DNA of 31,869 bases from NCBI GenBank assembly GCA_027858795.1, contig JAQICF010000003.1, positions 1 to 31,869 on the forward strand, given 5' to 3'. This DNA is from Candidatus Delongbacteria bacterium (GTDB lineage: Bacteria > Delongbacteria > UBA4055). Position numbers and translations under genes: made by a program. Position 1 is the stretch's first letter; every line of letters starts with the position of its first letter. Below the pieces are notes generated by a model that saw nothing but the letters and a program-made list of their open reading frames with translations, ran no database searches and was not told the origin of the DNA. Positions 15,575 through 24,850 of this stretch are shown piece by piece.

Positions 15575-18500
15575 TTATCTATTACTTATTTCTTTGATTT
15601 TATCCCTCAGCAAATTCCTCGACTTAATATCCTTATGCTTAATAGCTTGTTTATTCGCAGCTTTAAGAACTAAAAGAGCATCTCTTGATCTTGATCCTTT
15701 CACATAAGCATCCGCAAGTTCAATTGTAAGGTTTATATATAATTTAGAGTAATCGGATATTTTAATAGTAGTATGACCGTTTTGAAGATTATTTATAGCC
15801 TCTTTAGGTCTGTCCTTTCTGTTCAATATCTTACCAAGAAGTAAATATCCCTGAGAAATATAGTGGATGTTCTTTGCCTTTTTTGAGTAATAAAGTGAAT
15901 ACTTCATGTACTTTAGTATCTTACTGATATCTTCTCTGATCTCTTTCTTGTATTTATTGAATGGATCATCATCATATTCAACGATTTCCTGATAATACAT
16001 CTCTGAGAGAAAATAATATATCATACCCATTCTTTTATACAGCTTCTTCTCTCTATATATCTTAAGAGCTTCTTTCAAATTTGATTCAGCGTCATCGTAA
16101 TGCCTTCTCATGATTTTTAATCTACCTATATTCATTAGGGCATAAGCACGGGCTAAACTACTATTAATTTCTTTTGCAATCTTATGTGCTTTATTGAAAC
16201 TTTTCTCAGCTTCAATTGCATTATTATGGAATATATAACAAGAACCGAAATCGGCTAATCTATAACTTGTTTCTTCAAGATCGTTCAAAGCTCTAAATAT
16301 CTTTATTGATCTTTCAAAACTCTTCATTCCCTTAGTTATCTCTTTCATCTCAAGATAAATATTTCCAAGCTGACCGGCACAAACGCCTTCAACATCCTTT
16401 AAACTAAGAACTGAAGCAATATCCAAAGCTTCGTTATAATATTTGATTGCATCGTTTACTTGCCCAAGCTTATAAGTGATCTTACCTAAATTACCAAGCA
16501 GAATGGATCGGAATTTAAGATTATTCGATTTTTCTGCTATCTTTAAAGCTTTCTTAAATGTAGATATACTCTTGTTAAATCTAAATTGAGTTTCATAGAT
16601 AATACCTAATTCATTCAACAGAAAACACATTGAATCAGTATCTTTTGATCTCTTTGTATACTCCATTGATTTCTTTAAATAATTAACCGAGGATTTCACA
16701 TCTTCTTCTCGCTTCTTATATAAAGCATAATACTTATACAATTGACCTTTTTGGTAATTTTTCAGTTCGAATTTTCTTTGAAGCTTAGAAGCTTTATGCA
16801 ACATCTCTTTTATCTTTTTGATCGGAGAATATGATATTGTATGATCGATCAGCGACATCAAAATATCAAAATAGAACTTGTAGTTTGTTGATTTCCCATA
16901 TCTTTTCAGTAAAGTATAAGCTGTTTTCCGAGCTTTAGTATACTCTTTCATCATATAAAGTATTTTAATCTCTTCTAGCAGTAATTTATCTTTTTTCTCG
17001 CCTGGTTCAATGTAGGTGATCAATTTCTGAAGATTGATCAATGCTTTTTCGATGAAATTTTTAGACATAGCACTTAAATAAGCTTCTTCCAGATATTCAG
17101 CAGCTTTTTTATAATTACCTGATAAGTGATGGTGATACCCTAACCAATTTGGATGAGCAAGTTTCGAAGTTACTTTTGTGCCTTCAAGTAACATAGCTAC
17201 ACCTTTATGCCATTCTTTCTTATTTGCTTCACTTGCAAAATTATATAGTACTTTACTTACGATCGGATGTGAGAAAGTATAATAATTTTCTATATGAAAT
17301 TTCTTAATGAAATTACTTTGAGTTATTAATTCAAGTTCCGCAAAATCTAAAGTTGGATAATATTCCTTTAGGATAGTCTTGTCAAACTTCACACCAATAA
17401 CAGAAGCAGCCTGTAATATCTCCAAATGCTGTTTTGGTAATTTTTCTAGGTTTAATTTAACAATTTCTTCAATATCAGTTGGAATAAGTTTTTTCTTATA
17501 ATATTTTGTTTTCTCAAGTTCACTTTCTTTTTCAACTATCATACCTGCTGTATAAACAAATTTAAAGAATTGTTCTAAGTGGAAAGGATTACCCGCAGAT
17601 AATTTTAATAGAACTTTCTCCACTTCAGATGACATTTTTTTACCGAAAGTCATCTCTTTTAGAAGAAGCCTCATTGTATCTTTCTTCAAAGGTGGCAATT
17701 CTTGTTTAAATGGCTTTAAGAACCTGTTGAATTCCAAAGTATTTGATTTGTGATAAGTTAAAATGAATGATATCTTGTTAACATCACCTTTCTTATTTCT
17801 TCTATTTCCTATCTCAACTAGATGAGAAATACTATACTGGATAACATACTGCATTAATTCCTTTTCTTCATGCATTAAGTGATCAATGTCATCAAAAACA
17901 AATATTACACCCTGATTATCTTTTATATTACAATAGTAGTTTACAATTATAAATAGACTAAGAGCTTCTTTTAAATTCTTTAAACGTAGTTCCGGAGACA
18001 ATGTATCATAAATACTTTTTTCAATATCAATGTTGTACATCATCTTATAAAGAATAAATAATTTCTTCTTGAATAGATCTCTTTCACTTTTTTCAGGGCA
18101 AGTTGAATGTAAATTTTTGAAGTAATCAACCAGTTTAGACTTAACAGAGGATATATTATCGAATATAGTAATACCTGCACTTTCATCAATTATATACTTA
18201 AATAAGTCTATAATACTATCTCTGTTCTCAACTTTGGAATAGATTATATAAAAATTTTCATTTGCCATTCTTTTTACGATCTCTTCAACCAATCGCGTCT
18301 TTCCACTACCATACCTTCCGGTAATAGTGATTATCTTACCACCATTTCTCAGCAACTGGTTCAAGTTAATTATCTCTTTATTCCTACCGATTACTTTATG
18401 AGAAAATAATCCTTTTAATACTATTTTTTCACTATCATCTTTTGAATTTTTCTTTTGCTTCTTTTCAACTTTAGTAACTTTAGGTATAATAGATTTCCCT

Positions 18501-19756
18501 GATTTATGAACTTCAATTTCTCTGGATTCACCGTTAGGAATCTTTTCTATTATATCATCTATTTTTGCTGTTGTTTCTGAAGATATAAAATATCCTGCTC
18601 TCTCTTCTGCACCTACGATGGATGCGAACATAGTGTCCTTGAAATGGATTATTCTATAATTTAGTTTTTTAAATGATCTTGAAACTTTATGTAATTCTTC
18701 TACACATATAAGTTTGTTAGTGTGATCATTCTCAAAGACTTTAGGGAAAGAAAATGTTATAATCACCCTAACTCCATACTTTGATAATTCTATCTTATTT
18801 ATAGCACCATCAAAATTCACTGCAAATCTAAATACTTTTTTAAATAATTTACTTAACCCGAAGAAAAAACTGTCTGTAAAAACCCTTATTTCAGTTTCAT
18901 CCTCCAACTTTTCAAATTTCTCAATATACTCTTTGACCAGATCATGAATACCTGAAAATTCTAAAGCTATTAGAGAACCTTCCTTGTATTCTCTAAAGTC
19001 ATTATCCACATCTGATTTTAAACCTGAATAAATATATTCCGGTAAAAATGATTTTATTATAGATGTTTTTAGATTTAAATAATCATCAGTTGGTAAGGAA
19101 AGGTCTTCAACTTCAGTGATCAATTCTGAAATACAATAACAATTTCTTGTTCTACAAGATTCGATGTGCTGTTTTGCACTTTTGTACATACCTGGAGAAA
19201 CTAATATTTCGCCATTCTTACCTTTATAAGCATTTTCGACAGCATTTTGAGGAACTGTACCTAAAACTATTCTTTCTTTTCTTTTATCATTACCAAAAAT
19301 TATCTCTAAAAATTTACCATAATCCAAACCACATGAAATGTGTTCTTCAAATGTGAGTTTATATTTATTTTTTACTTCTTCCACAAATGCATTGTACTCT
19401 TTGACCAATTCAATTGAGCAGTTAACAGAATGTAATATGATCTCTTCTTTTTCTTTTTTTAATAGTTCTTTTGTGAATAGAACATTTATTTTATTGTCAC
19501 TTATTTTTAGAAATATTCCACCATTTTTATAGATGATAGTTAAGAACCTTGTGATGAGGTCATCCGAAAGTTCTTTATAAAGTTCTGTAAAATTATCTTT
19601 TGTCTTTAATAATGAAAATAGTTCATTAAGAACATTGAACTTAATAATATTGACAACACCTTCTTCTAGAAAAATAAGGTCATCTGTCAGCAGCTTATTA
19701 GCCGTATTATTTGGTAAAAATTTCTTTAATTTTTTCAATAACTGTATAGTACTCAT
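15575..19756 (-). CDS. Soluble adenylyl cyclase-like protein: two cyclase-like domains, P-loop NTPase, TPR repeats
   Basis: 1393 residues, cytosolic. Residues 31-195 resemble the first cyclase homology domain of class III/soluble adenylyl cyclases (HISCGLDYGKFLEIIFG, then NGEILVSPGMY). Residues 260-410 resemble the second (FDGAINKIELSKYGVRVII, then AGYFISSET). The metal-binding aspartates appear to be lost: the FxDIxGF strand reads NIIKFN, and the GD position after GG-x2-LK is N88 or displaced. Catalysis is therefore doubtful. A STAND-type NTPase follows, with Walker A GRYGSGKT (480-487) and Walker B IFVFDDIDHL (D622-D623). From about 900 to the end there are roughly a dozen helical TPR-like repeats. 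Such proteins probably sense a ligand and switch by ATP binding. It starts 16 bases after the prenyl synthase gene and closes the operon. Architecture clear, output unknown. Confidence 0.78.
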   Translation of the reverse strand: MSTIQLLKKLKKFLPNNTANKLLTDDLIFLEEGVVNIIKFNVLNELFSLLKTKDNFTELYKELSDDLITRFLTIIYKNGGIFLKISDNKINVLFTKELLKKEKEEIILHSVNCSIELVKEYNAFVEEVKNKYKLTFEEHISCGLDYGKFLEIIFGNDKRKERIVLGTVPQNAVENAYKGKNGEILVSPGMYKSAKQHIESCRTRNCYCISELITEVEDLSLPTDDYLNLKTSIIKSFLPEYIYSGLKSDVDNDFREYKEGSLIALEFSGIHDLVKEYIEKFEKLEDETEIRVFTDSFFFGLSKLFKKVFRFAVNFDGAINKIELSKYGVRVIITFSFPKVFENDHTNKLICVEELHKVSRSFKKLNYRIIHFKDTMFASIVGAEERAGYFISSETTAKIDDIIEKIPNGESREIEVHKSGKSIIPKVTKVEKKQKKNSKDDSEKIVLKGLFSHKVIGRNKEIINLNQLLRNGGKIITITGRYGSGKTRLVEEIVKRMANENFYIIYSKVENRDSIIDLFKYIIDESAGITIFDNISSVKSKLVDYFKNLHSTCPEKSERDLFKKKLFILYKMMYNIDIEKSIYDTLSPELRLKNLKEALSLFIIVNYYCNIKDNQGVIFVFDDIDHLMHEEKELMQYVIQYSISHLVEIGNRRNKKGDVNKISFILTYHKSNTLEFNRFLKPFKQELPPLKKDTMRLLLKEMTFGKKMSSEVEKVLLKLSAGNPFHLEQFFKFVYTAGMIVEKESELEKTKYYKKKLIPTDIEEIVKLNLEKLPKQHLEILQAASVIGVKFDKTILKEYYPTLDFAELELITQSNFIKKFHIENYYTFSHPIVSKVLYNFASEANKKEWHKGVAMLLEGTKVTSKLAHPNWLGYHHHLSGNYKKAAEYLEEAYLSAMSKNFIEKALINLQKLITYIEPGEKKDKLLLEEIKILYMMKEYTKARKTAYTLLKRYGKSTNYKFYFDILMSLIDHTISYSPIKKIKEMLHKASKLQRKFELKNYQKGQLYKYYALYKKREEDVKSSVNYLKKSMEYTKRSKDTDSMCFLLNELGIIYETQFRFNKSISTFKKALKIAEKSNNLKFRSILLGNLGKITYKLGQVNDAIKYYNEALDIASVLSLKDVEGVCAGQLGNIYLEMKEITKGMKSFERSIKIFRALNDLEETSYRLADFGSCYIFHNNAIEAEKSFNKAHKIAKEINSSLARAYALMNIGRLKIMRRHYDDAESNLKEALKIYREKKLYKRMGMIYYFLSEMYYQEIVEYDDDPFNKYKKEIREDISKILKYMKYSLYYSKKAKNIHYISQGYLLLGKILNRKDRPKEAINNLQNGHTTIKISDYSKLYINLTIELADAYVKGSRSRDALLVLKAANKQAIKHKDIKSRNLLRDKIKEISNR

Positions 19757-19772
19757 TCTACACCTTTTTTTA

Positions 19773-20750
19773 CTAAAATTTTCTGTTTAACATATATTCT
19801 GTAAATTCTATTAATTCTTGTGTATCATAGCTTCTGGACAACTTTTCAATAGCTACTTTTGCCAGTTCTATTCTTCTAACAATCTCATCATTCGTATCAT
19901 CTAAAATACCATTTCTTTCATATATATCTCTTACTGTCAATATTTCTTCTCTGGTAACATCTTCTTTTTCAATTATCTCATTGAATTTGTTAAGATCTTC
20001 ACCGGTCAATTTTTCTTTTGCCTTAATATAAAGATAAGTTTTTTTACCCTTTTGAACATCACTACCGTAAGTCTTTCCAAGCAGTTTCTCATCTCCGGCT
20101 ATGTCTAGATAATCATCCTGTATTTGAAATGCTAAACCAAGAGCTCTACCGTATTGACTAGCGATCTCAAGTAATTCGTTATCGACATCAGCACATGCTG
20201 CTCCTATCTTTGTTGAAACTGCCAATAAAGCCGATGTTTTTTTGTCGATCATATTTACATATTCTTCTTCAGTAACATCTGCTCTGGTCTCAAATTCCTT
20301 ATCAAATCCCTGTCCCTCACAAACTTCTAAAAGTCCTTCTGTGAAGATATTAATGATCTTATCCGAACTATTGAATTTCTCTTTTAACAGTACTTTATAA
20401 GCCAGACTAACTACTCCATCTCCCGCAAGAACACCGACTGCAAGATCCCATTTCACATGAACAGTAGGTTTATTCCTTCTCTTATCATCATCATCCATAA
20501 TATCATCATGGACCAGAGTAAAATTATGAAGTAATTCAATAGCCAATGCGGGATAAAGAACTTTATCTTTTTCCCCGTTGAACATCCTGTAAAATATCTC
20601 ACAAAGTATCGGTCTTATCCTTTTACCACCAATTTCAATGATATATTTCATTGGTTCATAGAGTAACTTCGGTTCCTGCACTTGAAGAACCTGGTCTAAA
20701 GAATCGTTAATCTTATCTCTGTAAATATTTAATTTATCAGTAAATTCCAT
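19773..20750 (-). CDS. Polyprenyl (farnesyl/geranylgeranyl) diphosphate synthase
   Basis: 325 residues, trans-isoprenyl diphosphate synthase. It condenses isopentenyl diphosphate with allylic diphosphates to make C15-C20 or longer precursors for quinones and lipid carriers. GGKRIRPIL (41-49) binds substrate phosphate. The first Asp-rich motif is D82-DIM-D86 followed by DDDKRRNKPTVH, and the second is D212-DYL-D216 in QIQDDYLDIAGD. The first motif lacks the two-residue insert of E. coli IspA. Phe77, five residues before it, is a bulky residue of the kind that limits chain length, so a short product (C15-C20) is inferred. It lies three bases after yidC and is in the same transcript. Confidence 0.9.
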   Translation of the reverse strand: MEFTDKLNIYRDKINDSLDQVLQVQEPKLLYEPMKYIIEIGGKRIRPILCEIFYRMFNGEKDKVLYPALAIELLHNFTLVHDDIMDDDDKRRNKPTVHVKWDLAVGVLAGDGVVSLAYKVLLKEKFNSSDKIINIFTEGLLEVCEGQGFDKEFETRADVTEEEYVNMIDKKTSALLAVSTKIGAACADVDNELLEIASQYGRALGLAFQIQDDYLDIAGDEKLLGKTYGSDVQKGKKTYLYIKAKEKLTGEDLNKFNEIIEKEDVTREEILTVRDIYERNGILDDTNDEIVRRIELAKVAIEKLSRSYDTQELIEFTEYMLNRKF

Positions 20751-20752
20751 CT

Positions 20753-22441
20753 TTATTTTTCACTCTTAATAAATCTTTGCTGAGCCATTCTGAAAACATT
20801 ACCAATTGTATAATACAATATCAATCCTGATGCAAAATTATTAAATAATACTAATAAGAATATTGGCATGAAATATTTCATCATTTTCTGGTTTGGATCC
20901 GCTCCCATAGTATCTTTCATCTGCATGAACATTGTAACTGCCATCAATATTGGTAGTAATCCAACATTAGCTCCATACATCGGTATAGAGAATGGTAATG
21001 TAAACATTATTTCAGGTAATGACAGATCTTTTATCCACCACATAAATTCTGCACCTCTGAATTCGATGGTAGCACCAAAGACTATGAACATTCCGTAAAG
21101 TATCGGCATTGGTAATAATGTCGGTAAACAAGAGCCAAATGGATTAACTCCATGCTTTTTGTATAGCGCCATTGTTTCTTGTTGCTGCTTTTGCGCATCA
21201 CCTTTAAATTTTTCCTTCAGGTCCTTAATATAAGGCTGTATCTTTTTCATCTGAGCTTGACTTTTATAACTCTTCATAGTGAATGGAAGTACAAGTGTAT
21301 TCACTAAAAGAGATAGAATTATTATTACAAGTCCGTAATTGCTAATGTAACTATGAAGGAAAGTCAGTGTGTAATAAATTGCCAATGAGAATGGCTTGAT
21401 TATCGACCATCCCCAATTAAGGGTTGACTCGAACTCAAGGTCATAAGATTTTAAAATGGAATTATCCATTGGTCCAAGATAAACATTAAAATTTTTCACA
21501 GGAGCAGACTTCTTATCAAGAAATACTGAGAATCCCATTCCGGTATACAGTTCAGACTTGTCAGCTTTACTTGGATAGTTTATAAACGCATCGAAGTTAT
21601 TTTCTTTGTTGAAAATAAACAGTTCAAAATATTTTGTCCTAGTTGCACCCCATTCAATTGATCCATTTATTTTCTCAGGATCATCATTATCATCAAAATC
21701 TAAATACTCTTCACCTTTTGTCTTAACATAAGTTTCACGGTAGAAATCTTCTCTGTTGAGATTTTTCCCGTTATCAGATACTTCTGTATAACCTAGCCCT
21801 TCTTTCCAGTTGACGGCGACACCTTCTTCTTCCTTTATATTTTCAAAGATAGGTGTTGTATCAATAGAAACATCAAAAGAATATTTTTCGTTATAAAATT
21901 TATATGTTTGAGTATATAGTTCTTCACCTTTATTATCAGCGAACGTTAAGATCAACTCTTCACTTCTGTATGAATCGTCTAATAAAATATTATCCGTATT
22001 TACTTCTGCGTAAAGATCAGTCAGGGAATTTCCGTTCTTTAAGAATATCTCAGTCTGTAGATTCTTTGTATTTTCATAAATAAGATCTATAATTTTTGTC
22101 GTATCAACTTTATTCTTATACTTTTTTATTTTCCAACTTTTTATAACACCACCTTTAGTTGACACTACCGCTTTATACAGATCTGTCTCAATTGTGATAT
22201 GTTTTTCTTTAGGCTGAACATAAGATTCTACTAATGTAGTGTCCACGTTCAATTCTGAAACTATGGTTTCTGTTATAGATGCTGGATCTTCAACTTGTTC
22301 TTCAGCAATAACTTCTAATACCTTTTCATCTTGAAATGATTTTTCTTCTTTAACAACTTCAGGCTTATTAGGCATGATATAGGGATATAGTATTATTACT
22401 AATGCAATTAAGAAAAAGGCTAACTTTGTATTTTTATCCAT
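20753..22441 (-). CDS. yidC: Membrane protein insertase YidC (Oxa1 family)
   Basis: 562 residues. An N-terminal membrane anchor (about 7-25) is followed by an acidic linker and a ~280-residue periplasmic beta-sandwich domain, as in Gram-negative YidC. The conserved insertase core starts near 350: WSIIKPFSLAIYYTLTFLHS, NYGLVIIILSLLVNTLVLPF (with the hydrophilic-groove region), MKSYKSQAQMKKIQPYIKDL, then FGSCLPTLLPMPILYGMF and the last helices with FNNFASGLILYYTIGN. It inserts and folds inner-membrane proteins with or without Sec. Its start overlaps the yidD stop by eight bases. A Gram-negative cell envelope is implied by the large periplasmic domain. Confidence 0.97.
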   Translation of the reverse strand: MDKNTKLAFFLIALVIILYPYIMPNKPEVVKEEKSFQDEKVLEVIAEEQVEDPASITETIVSELNVDTTLVESYVQPKEKHITIETDLYKAVVSTKGGVIKSWKIKKYKNKVDTTKIIDLIYENTKNLQTEIFLKNGNSLTDLYAEVNTDNILLDDSYRSEELILTFADNKGEELYTQTYKFYNEKYSFDVSIDTTPIFENIKEEEGVAVNWKEGLGYTEVSDNGKNLNREDFYRETYVKTKGEEYLDFDDNDDPEKINGSIEWGATRTKYFELFIFNKENNFDAFINYPSKADKSELYTGMGFSVFLDKKSAPVKNFNVYLGPMDNSILKSYDLEFESTLNWGWSIIKPFSLAIYYTLTFLHSYISNYGLVIIILSLLVNTLVLPFTMKSYKSQAQMKKIQPYIKDLKEKFKGDAQKQQQETMALYKKHGVNPFGSCLPTLLPMPILYGMFIVFGATIEFRGAEFMWWIKDLSLPEIMFTLPFSIPMYGANVGLLPILMAVTMFMQMKDTMGADPNQKMMKYFMPIFLLVLFNNFASGLILYYTIGNVFRMAQQRFIKSEK

Positions 22442-22703
22442 TAATTTTTCCGTTTAATTTTTGAGTTTGCTTGAAGTGAAGTTTATCACCCCAATTTGCA
22501 GGTGGATCGTGGTAAGCTTTATTAAAAGGATTACATCTGAGAACTCTCCATGCGCCCAAAACCGAACCTTTCATAGCACCATATTCCTTTAATGACTCAA
22601 CAGTATAATTGGAACATGTTGGAACAAAAGTACATTTACTTCTTTTCATTGGGGAAATGAGCTTCTGGTAAAGTCTTATGAATGTAATTATTAAACTTTT
22701 CAC
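22434..22703 (-). CDS. yidD: Membrane protein insertion efficiency factor YidD
   Basis: 89 residues. IRLYQKLISP, CTFVPTCSNYTVESLKEYG (24-42), GAWRVLRCNPF and the HDP motif match YidD, a small peripheral inner-membrane protein that helps YidC-dependent insertion. Three conserved cysteines are present (C24, C30, C57). The start is GTG at 22703, the only one giving the full amphipathic N-terminal helix. This places the first 68 bases inside the end of rnpA in another frame, a known arrangement at this locus. The stop overlaps yidC. Confidence 0.95.
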   Translation of the reverse strand: MKSLIITFIRLYQKLISPMKRSKCTFVPTCSNYTVESLKEYGAMKGSVLGAWRVLRCNPFNKAYHDPPANWGDKLHFKQTQKLNGKING

Positions 22704-23040
22704 TTGAGATGATCTCCATTAAATCTTGTTTGATGCCTTTAAAATTTATCTGATCATATCTTTTGGTCGCTGTTAAAATTATATGATGAGATTTTGGGAA
22801 TTTAGCCTTATTACATCTAAATATTTCCCTCATCCACCTTTTTATTCTATTCCTAGCAACAGCCTTTCTTCCTAGTTTCTTACTTACTAAGAAAGCAACT
22901 TTAAAGTTGCTTTCTTCAGTTTTTTTCAAAACTATTATCCTTAGTAAGTCATTCTCAAAACGAGTCCCATTCCTAAGTGTTTGAGTGATATCATTTTTAT
23001 TCTTGAGAATGAGATTTCTGTTTAAAGAATTCTCTTTCAC
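22636..23040 (-). CDS. rnpA: Ribonuclease P protein component
   Basis: 134 residues. The RNR motif ARNRIKRWMRE (62-72), preceded by FLVSKKLGRKA, identifies the protein subunit that assists RNase P RNA in removing 5' leaders from pre-tRNA. The start is GTG at 23040 with GGAG five bases upstream. It follows rpmH by 14 bases and overlaps yidD by 68 bases, the standard rpmH-rnpA-yidD-yidC order. The length is usual for the family. Confidence 0.96.
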   Translation of the reverse strand: MKENSLNRNLILKNKNDITQTLRNGTRFENDLLRIIVLKKTEESNFKVAFLVSKKLGRKAVARNRIKRWMREIFRCNKAKFPKSHHIILTATKRYDQINFKGIKQDLMEIISSEKFNNYIHKTLPEAHFPNEKK

Positions 23041-23054
23041 CGGATCTCCATTAG

Positions 23055-23207
23055 TTATCTTCTGATTTCATCACTAACAGTTAGTCTTTTTCTTCCTGCT
23101 TTTCTTCTACGAGCAAGTACTTTTCTGCCGTTCTTAGTTGACATTCTTTCTCTGAAACCGTGCTTATTTCTTCTTTTTCTATTAGACGGCTGAAATGTTC
23201 TTTTCAT
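23055..23207 (-). CDS. rpmH: Large ribosomal subunit protein bL34
   Basis: A 50-residue frame: [20 protein letters not shown] at the start, then [20 protein letters not shown] and [10 protein letters not shown]. This is the classic bL34 sequence, a short highly basic ribosomal protein; the usual length is 44-50. GGAG lies eight bases before the ATG. It is the first gene of the rnpA-yidD-yidC operon, with a promoter candidate at 23288-23316. Confidence 0.98.
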   Translation of the reverse strand: MKRTFQPSNRKRRNKHGFRERMSTKNGRKVLARRRKAGRKRLTVSDEIRR

Positions 23208-23287
23208 CTTTTTATCTCCAAATTAATTTGATTCTTTTTCGAATATACCGTTATCTTGCTTTTTTACGCACTAATACAAGAGTGAAG

Positions 23288-23316
23288 AATATAATGCAAA
23301 TTGAAATGAATTGCAA
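23288..23316 (-). promoter_or_regulatory. Sigma-70 promoter for the rpmH operon
   Basis: Minus-strand TTGCAA (23316-23311) and TATATT (23293-23288) are 17 bp apart, about 75 bases before the rpmH start. TGCAA also recurs in the spacer, giving an imperfect inverted pair. The gap 23208-23382 shows no DnaA box of the TTATNCACA type, so I see no sign of an origin here. Confidence 0.45.
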
Positions 23317-23344
23317 ATATTTTCTAATACAGTGGGTATAATCG

Positions 23345-23362
23345 CTTATTATTTATAATAAG
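23345..23362. repeat. AT-rich inverted repeat between the PLD gene and the rpmH promoter
   Basis: CTTATTAT (23345-23352) and ATAATAAG (23355-23362) form an 8-bp perfect palindrome with a 2-base centre, about 20 bases after the PLD gene stop. There is no T-tract after it on the minus strand, so it is not a standard terminator. It could be an operator or a weak 3'-end hairpin. Confidence 0.4.
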
Positions 23363-23382
23363 GGAGGTTGAAGAAGAGGGTA

Positions 23383-23907
23383 TTAAAACTTTTTATACTC
23401 AAAACAGTATTCTTTTCTCTTACAGGTTTTACAGAATTTTCCCATCCATAAATGATCGAACTGTGTCATGATCTGTTCTACCATAACACTATCGTCTGTA
23501 ATAAATCCTGATTCGAAATTTCTTTTATCCTTACTCTTTGCTCCCATCCCCGCACCTGTTAGGTTCGCACTGCCTGAATATGCAAACTTTCCATCAATGA
23601 TCACAGATTTAAAATGAATTCTAGGACACAGAAACATTTCCATATTTTTTATTAAGAAAGGATATTTGTCAAAGTCCCGTCTGTATGCTTCTCCCGGTTC
23701 TTTTGCATGAATTATTCGAACTGATACACCTTTCTTTACCAAGTCTGATAGGATCTCTAAAAATGGCACCATTTTCTTTGCTTTCTTAACATAAAGATCT
23801 TTCATATCGCTTGTGCCGACCCATAGGAATTGCTGAGCTTGAGGGATACGATCCTGTATAACCTTTTCGTAAATATTTTTATCAGTAATGAACTCTATAT
23901 TATACAT
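23383..23907 (-). CDS. Single-HKD phospholipase D-like protein with a C-terminal Cys tail
   Basis: 174 residues, PLD superfamily. One HKD motif is visible: H98-F-K100-SVII-D105-G, followed by GSANLTGAG (112-120) and the trailing NFESGF with E132. A single copy implies that a dimer forms the active site, as in Nuc-type nucleases and PLD-like phosphodiesterases. The substrate (nucleic acid or lipid) is not known. The last 20 residues hold C159-x2-C162-x5-C168, a possible metal site not typical of the core fold. No signal peptide is seen, so it is probably cytosolic. It lies five bases after the coiled-coil gene as the last member of a tight four-gene operon. Confidence 0.8.
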   Translation of the reverse strand: MYNIEFITDKNIYEKVIQDRIPQAQQFLWVGTSDMKDLYVKKAKKMVPFLEILSDLVKKGVSVRIIHAKEPGEAYRRDFDKYPFLIKNMEMFLCPRIHFKSVIIDGKFAYSGSANLTGAGMGAKSKDKRNFESGFITDDSVMVEQIMTQFDHLWMGKFCKTCKRKEYCFEYKKF

Positions 23908-23912
23908 GTGTA

Positions 23913-24302
23913 TTATGCCTTGTTCTTTAGCTTTGAAACAAGGTCTAAACCATCATTCTGATTTACTTTACCGATCTCTTTCTTAATCCCGGCAAGTTTA
24001 CTTTGATAATTTATTATATTCTTTATACTTTGAATTTCGTTAACTTCTTCAAGAAGAACAGAAATATGCCTTTTCAAGTCACTAATACTGCTATTGATAT
24101 CAGATAATTTACCATTTGTCTGTTCACTTTCCCTAATTGAATTCAAATATGATTTTTTATTACTTTTTAATTCTTTCAAATTCTTTTGATTATCATCTAT
24201 CACTGAATTCATTTTATCAATTTTTTCCTCTATCACTCCTAGGAGTTCAGGACTATATGGCGTTAAATTATTTTCTTCAAGTATCTTATTTAATATACCC
24301 AT
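23913..24302 (-). CDS. Coiled-coil protein of unknown function
   Basis: 129 residues, not recognised. Residues from about 20 to 115 are strongly helical and charged (EEKIDKMNSVIDDN, KELKSNKKS, LLEEVNEIQS) with heptad-like leucines and isoleucines, so a long coiled coil is likely. There is no membrane segment or signal. The ATG follows the stop of the upstream gene directly (TAAATG), with AGAGGG about eight bases before. Operon position between a protein of unknown fold and the PLD-like enzyme suggests a structural or bridging part of one complex; that is inference. Confidence 0.6.
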   Translation of the reverse strand: MGILNKILEENNLTPYSPELLGVIEEKIDKMNSVIDDNQKNLKELKSNKKSYLNSIRESEQTNGKLSDINSSISDLKRHISVLLEEVNEIQSIKNIINYQSKLAGIKKEIGKVNQNDGLDLVSKLKNKA

Positions 24303-24848
24303 TTATTTTACCCTCTTAACATATTCTAATATCATATTCGCATATTTAATAGCAGTATTGATCCCTTTATTGTACTTGTCTGTTCTGAAAGTTGAATACT
24401 TCACATTAAAATTCTTTTCTTCAAAATTCTTGCAGAAAGTTCTAATATCTTTATGATTCATTAAAATATAATAACTTATTGATGCCCATAATTTGTGAGT
24501 ATCTTTAGAATTAAGTGCTTTAATAATATTATTTACACCTATTTTATTACTATCCTCTATTTCAATATCATTTGATATGGAGAATTTTTTCTTCTTTTTA
24601 TATAGGATCAAATATAAATATTCTTTTAATTTAAAAAAATCTTCATTTTTCATATCATTCTTATAAGCTTCGTAAGACAGATCATTCTCTCTACACCATT
24701 GAGACGGATCAATTTCAATATTTCTAAAATATAATTTAATATTATAAGCTATATCTTCACCATTCTCTTTAATAACTTTTGATAAATCTTCAACTCTGTT
24801 GTAAAGTTCAGTCAAGGCTGGTAAATATTTTTTATTTCTTGTATTCAT
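24303..24848 (-). CDS. Hypothetical helical protein of the PLD operon
   Basis: 181 residues, family not recognised. It is lysine- and asparagine-rich and mostly helical, with no transmembrane stretch. The segment IEIDPSQWCRENDLSYEAYKN contains the only two features that stand out, a WC pair and an acidic/aromatic run that could form a helix-turn-helix-like element (weak). AAGGAG sits six bases before the ATG, within a 17-bp tandem duplication that also carries a second AAGGAG. It abuts the coiled-coil gene without a gap. Confidence 0.55.
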   Translation of the reverse strand: MNTRNKKYLPALTELYNRVEDLSKVIKENGEDIAYNIKLYFRNIEIDPSQWCRENDLSYEAYKNDMKNEDFFKLKEYLYLILYKKKKKFSISNDIEIEDSNKIGVNNIIKALNSKDTHKLWASISYYILMNHKDIRTFCKNFEEKNFNVKYSTFRTDKYNKGINTAIKYANMILEYVKRVK

Positions 24849-24850
24849 AA

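Noticed and set aside
23345..23362. Terminator for the PLD gene
   Set aside because: The palindrome is all A/T-rich with a 2-base centre and has no T-tract on the minus strand; kept only as an inverted repeat.
23208..23382. Origin of replication upstream of rpmH
   Set aside because: No TTATNCACA-type boxes, no dnaA and no AT-rich unwinding repeats; only a promoter-like site and a short palindrome.
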